Below are positions 63,001 to 64,000 of a stretch of DNA of 64,000 nucleotides, in pieces. How positions within the stretch are numbered: position 1 is the stretch's first letter; each line of letters starts with the position of its first letter. This DNA comes from Trichostrongylus colubriformis. Taxonomy: Eukaryota > Nematoda > Chromadorea > Rhabditida > Trichostrongylidae. Under the pieces are notes generated by a model. That model was not told the origin of the DNA, did no database searches, and saw nothing but the letters and a program-made list of their open reading frames with translations. Location of the stretch: NCBI GenBank assembly GCA_963978905.1, contig OZ022258.1, forward strand, positions 41,834,591-41,898,590. The letters are read 5' to 3'. The position numbers were made by a program, and so were the translations under genes.

Positions 63001-64000
63001 CTCAAGAGTTGGTTCCACCGTTCCGCTTACGAGGTGCTCCTAATGTCGGGGTACGGGCGACTAAGGTCTGGCTTGGTGTTGAAGAAAAATACTTAACGCG
63101 TCTTGCTATAAAGACATCAGTTCAAAATCAAACTTGCTACCTTACACTATTATTATCGAATGACGACGACCTTTTTTAAGTTGGCTCGCCGCTCTAAAAT
63201 ATTCTTTAAAGGGAGTGATTGTCGAGGAATAATCATTTTGAAATTTCCAAAATACGATCTCATCATTTCTCAGCTCAAAACGCGCCCCTTCAAGTACATA
63301 TTCCTACATATTGTACATACAAATACAATATGTACAAGTACATATTGTATTTGAAATTTGAGGCTCAAGATGCTTCTTGATTGGTTTTACATTTGCCAAG
63401 CATAATGGTAAAGATTGAAGCCGTTTTCCACGAAAATAGGAAGGATGGAATGTGCTTTTCTCTCGATTACCGTACCTAAATATGTATATTGTTGTACCAT
63501 TTAAAACGTTCCCACCTCTACATCCACTGTATTTTTACGAGATCCTTCACCTCCACTCTGCTTCAGTATCACGCGGCGATTATTTCCGAGATTGATCTGA
63601 GAAGGCTAACATTAGTGAGGAATTTCTATTTTGCAATAAAGAAAGCTCCATAGCAATGTGTTTAAATGTGTTCTAAATGGCGAATAAATGAAACCCTGGG
63701 AAGAAGAGTGTGCATGAAAGGTTATTGTCGACAACAACAACAACAACTGCTGATTAAGCAGATTGAAAGGGGCGTCATTGTGTGGTGAAAACAGATTTTA
63801 AGAGGTTTTAGCTGGGCCAAAAGGATTCCACACTTCTTCCTAAGAGGTCCAAAAACCTGCAAAAATGCGAAAAACTCGATTTTGGCACTTCATCGGCTTT
63901 GCTTGCCTTACTACAGGGCCTCTTTGCCCTACAATGTTTTTTCGAACACGCGACACTCTTCGATACCCTTTTAAGTATGCTAAGATTAGGGTCTAACCAT
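60007..64000. other. Terminal region, no gene recognised
   Basis: I see no exon chain. Two stretches look like diverged copies of one repeat (60836-61090 and 61960-62225: AATATGAAAGTCGACTGGAG / AGTATGAAAGTCGAGGTGCG). Others: a remnant of the 24880 repeat (61466-61536), a palindrome TTGTACATACAAATACAATA at 63309-63340, and a (CAA)n run at 63731-63748. A minus-strand frame at 60195-60010 with five Cys is a weak exon candidate only. Confidence 0.45.

Overview
The window looks like nuclear DNA of a clade V (strongylid or hookworm-like) nematode. This is inferred from many small exons with introns often of 50-60 bases, splice acceptors directly upstream of start codons (trans-splicing style), and a dense load of mariner/Tc1, RTE/CR1-type and miniature inverted-repeat elements. 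It is not bacterial, and almost all of the longer open frames away from the exons below are chance frames in repeats.

Layout. (1) 1-2098: the last two exons of CTP synthase on the plus strand, preceded by 1.8 kb holding a nested inverted-repeat element. (2) 2649-13251: a complete CAND1 gene (cand-1), reconstructed here as 35 exons and 1259 residues. A poly(A) signal and a trans-splice-like acceptor lie about 117 bases apart between the two genes, which suggests an operon. (3) 13252-20638: intergenic, no recognised gene, with a perfect 32-bp inverted repeat. (4) 20639-45992: an ABHD12-type lysophospholipid lipase on the plus strand, 11 exons and 386 residues, with catalytic Ser, Asp and His visible. 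Its first intron is 19.2 kb and is a graveyard of transposons: two internally deleted mariners, a CR1/jockey-like reverse transcriptase remnant, SINEs, a 137-bp tandem repeat and many foldback elements. (5) 45993-48794: convergent intergenic region with a palindromic CGCGATCGCG array inside a foldback element. (6) 48795-58022 on the minus strand: an unnamed six-exon gene for a 223-residue protein with four membrane segments. (7) 58715-59112, minus strand: a weaker, partial coding candidate. (8) 59113-64000: AT-rich and repeat DNA including a Tc1-type miniature element; no gene recognised.

The genes are ordinary cell functions (CTP synthesis, cullin-RING ligase exchange, lysophosphatidylserine breakdown). 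The unusual content is the repeat landscape: at least ten elements share terminal sequence near GGC.GCGTTCATA but have unrelated interiors, several made of tandem arrays; a second set has 8-10 bp target duplications typical of Mutator-like elements.
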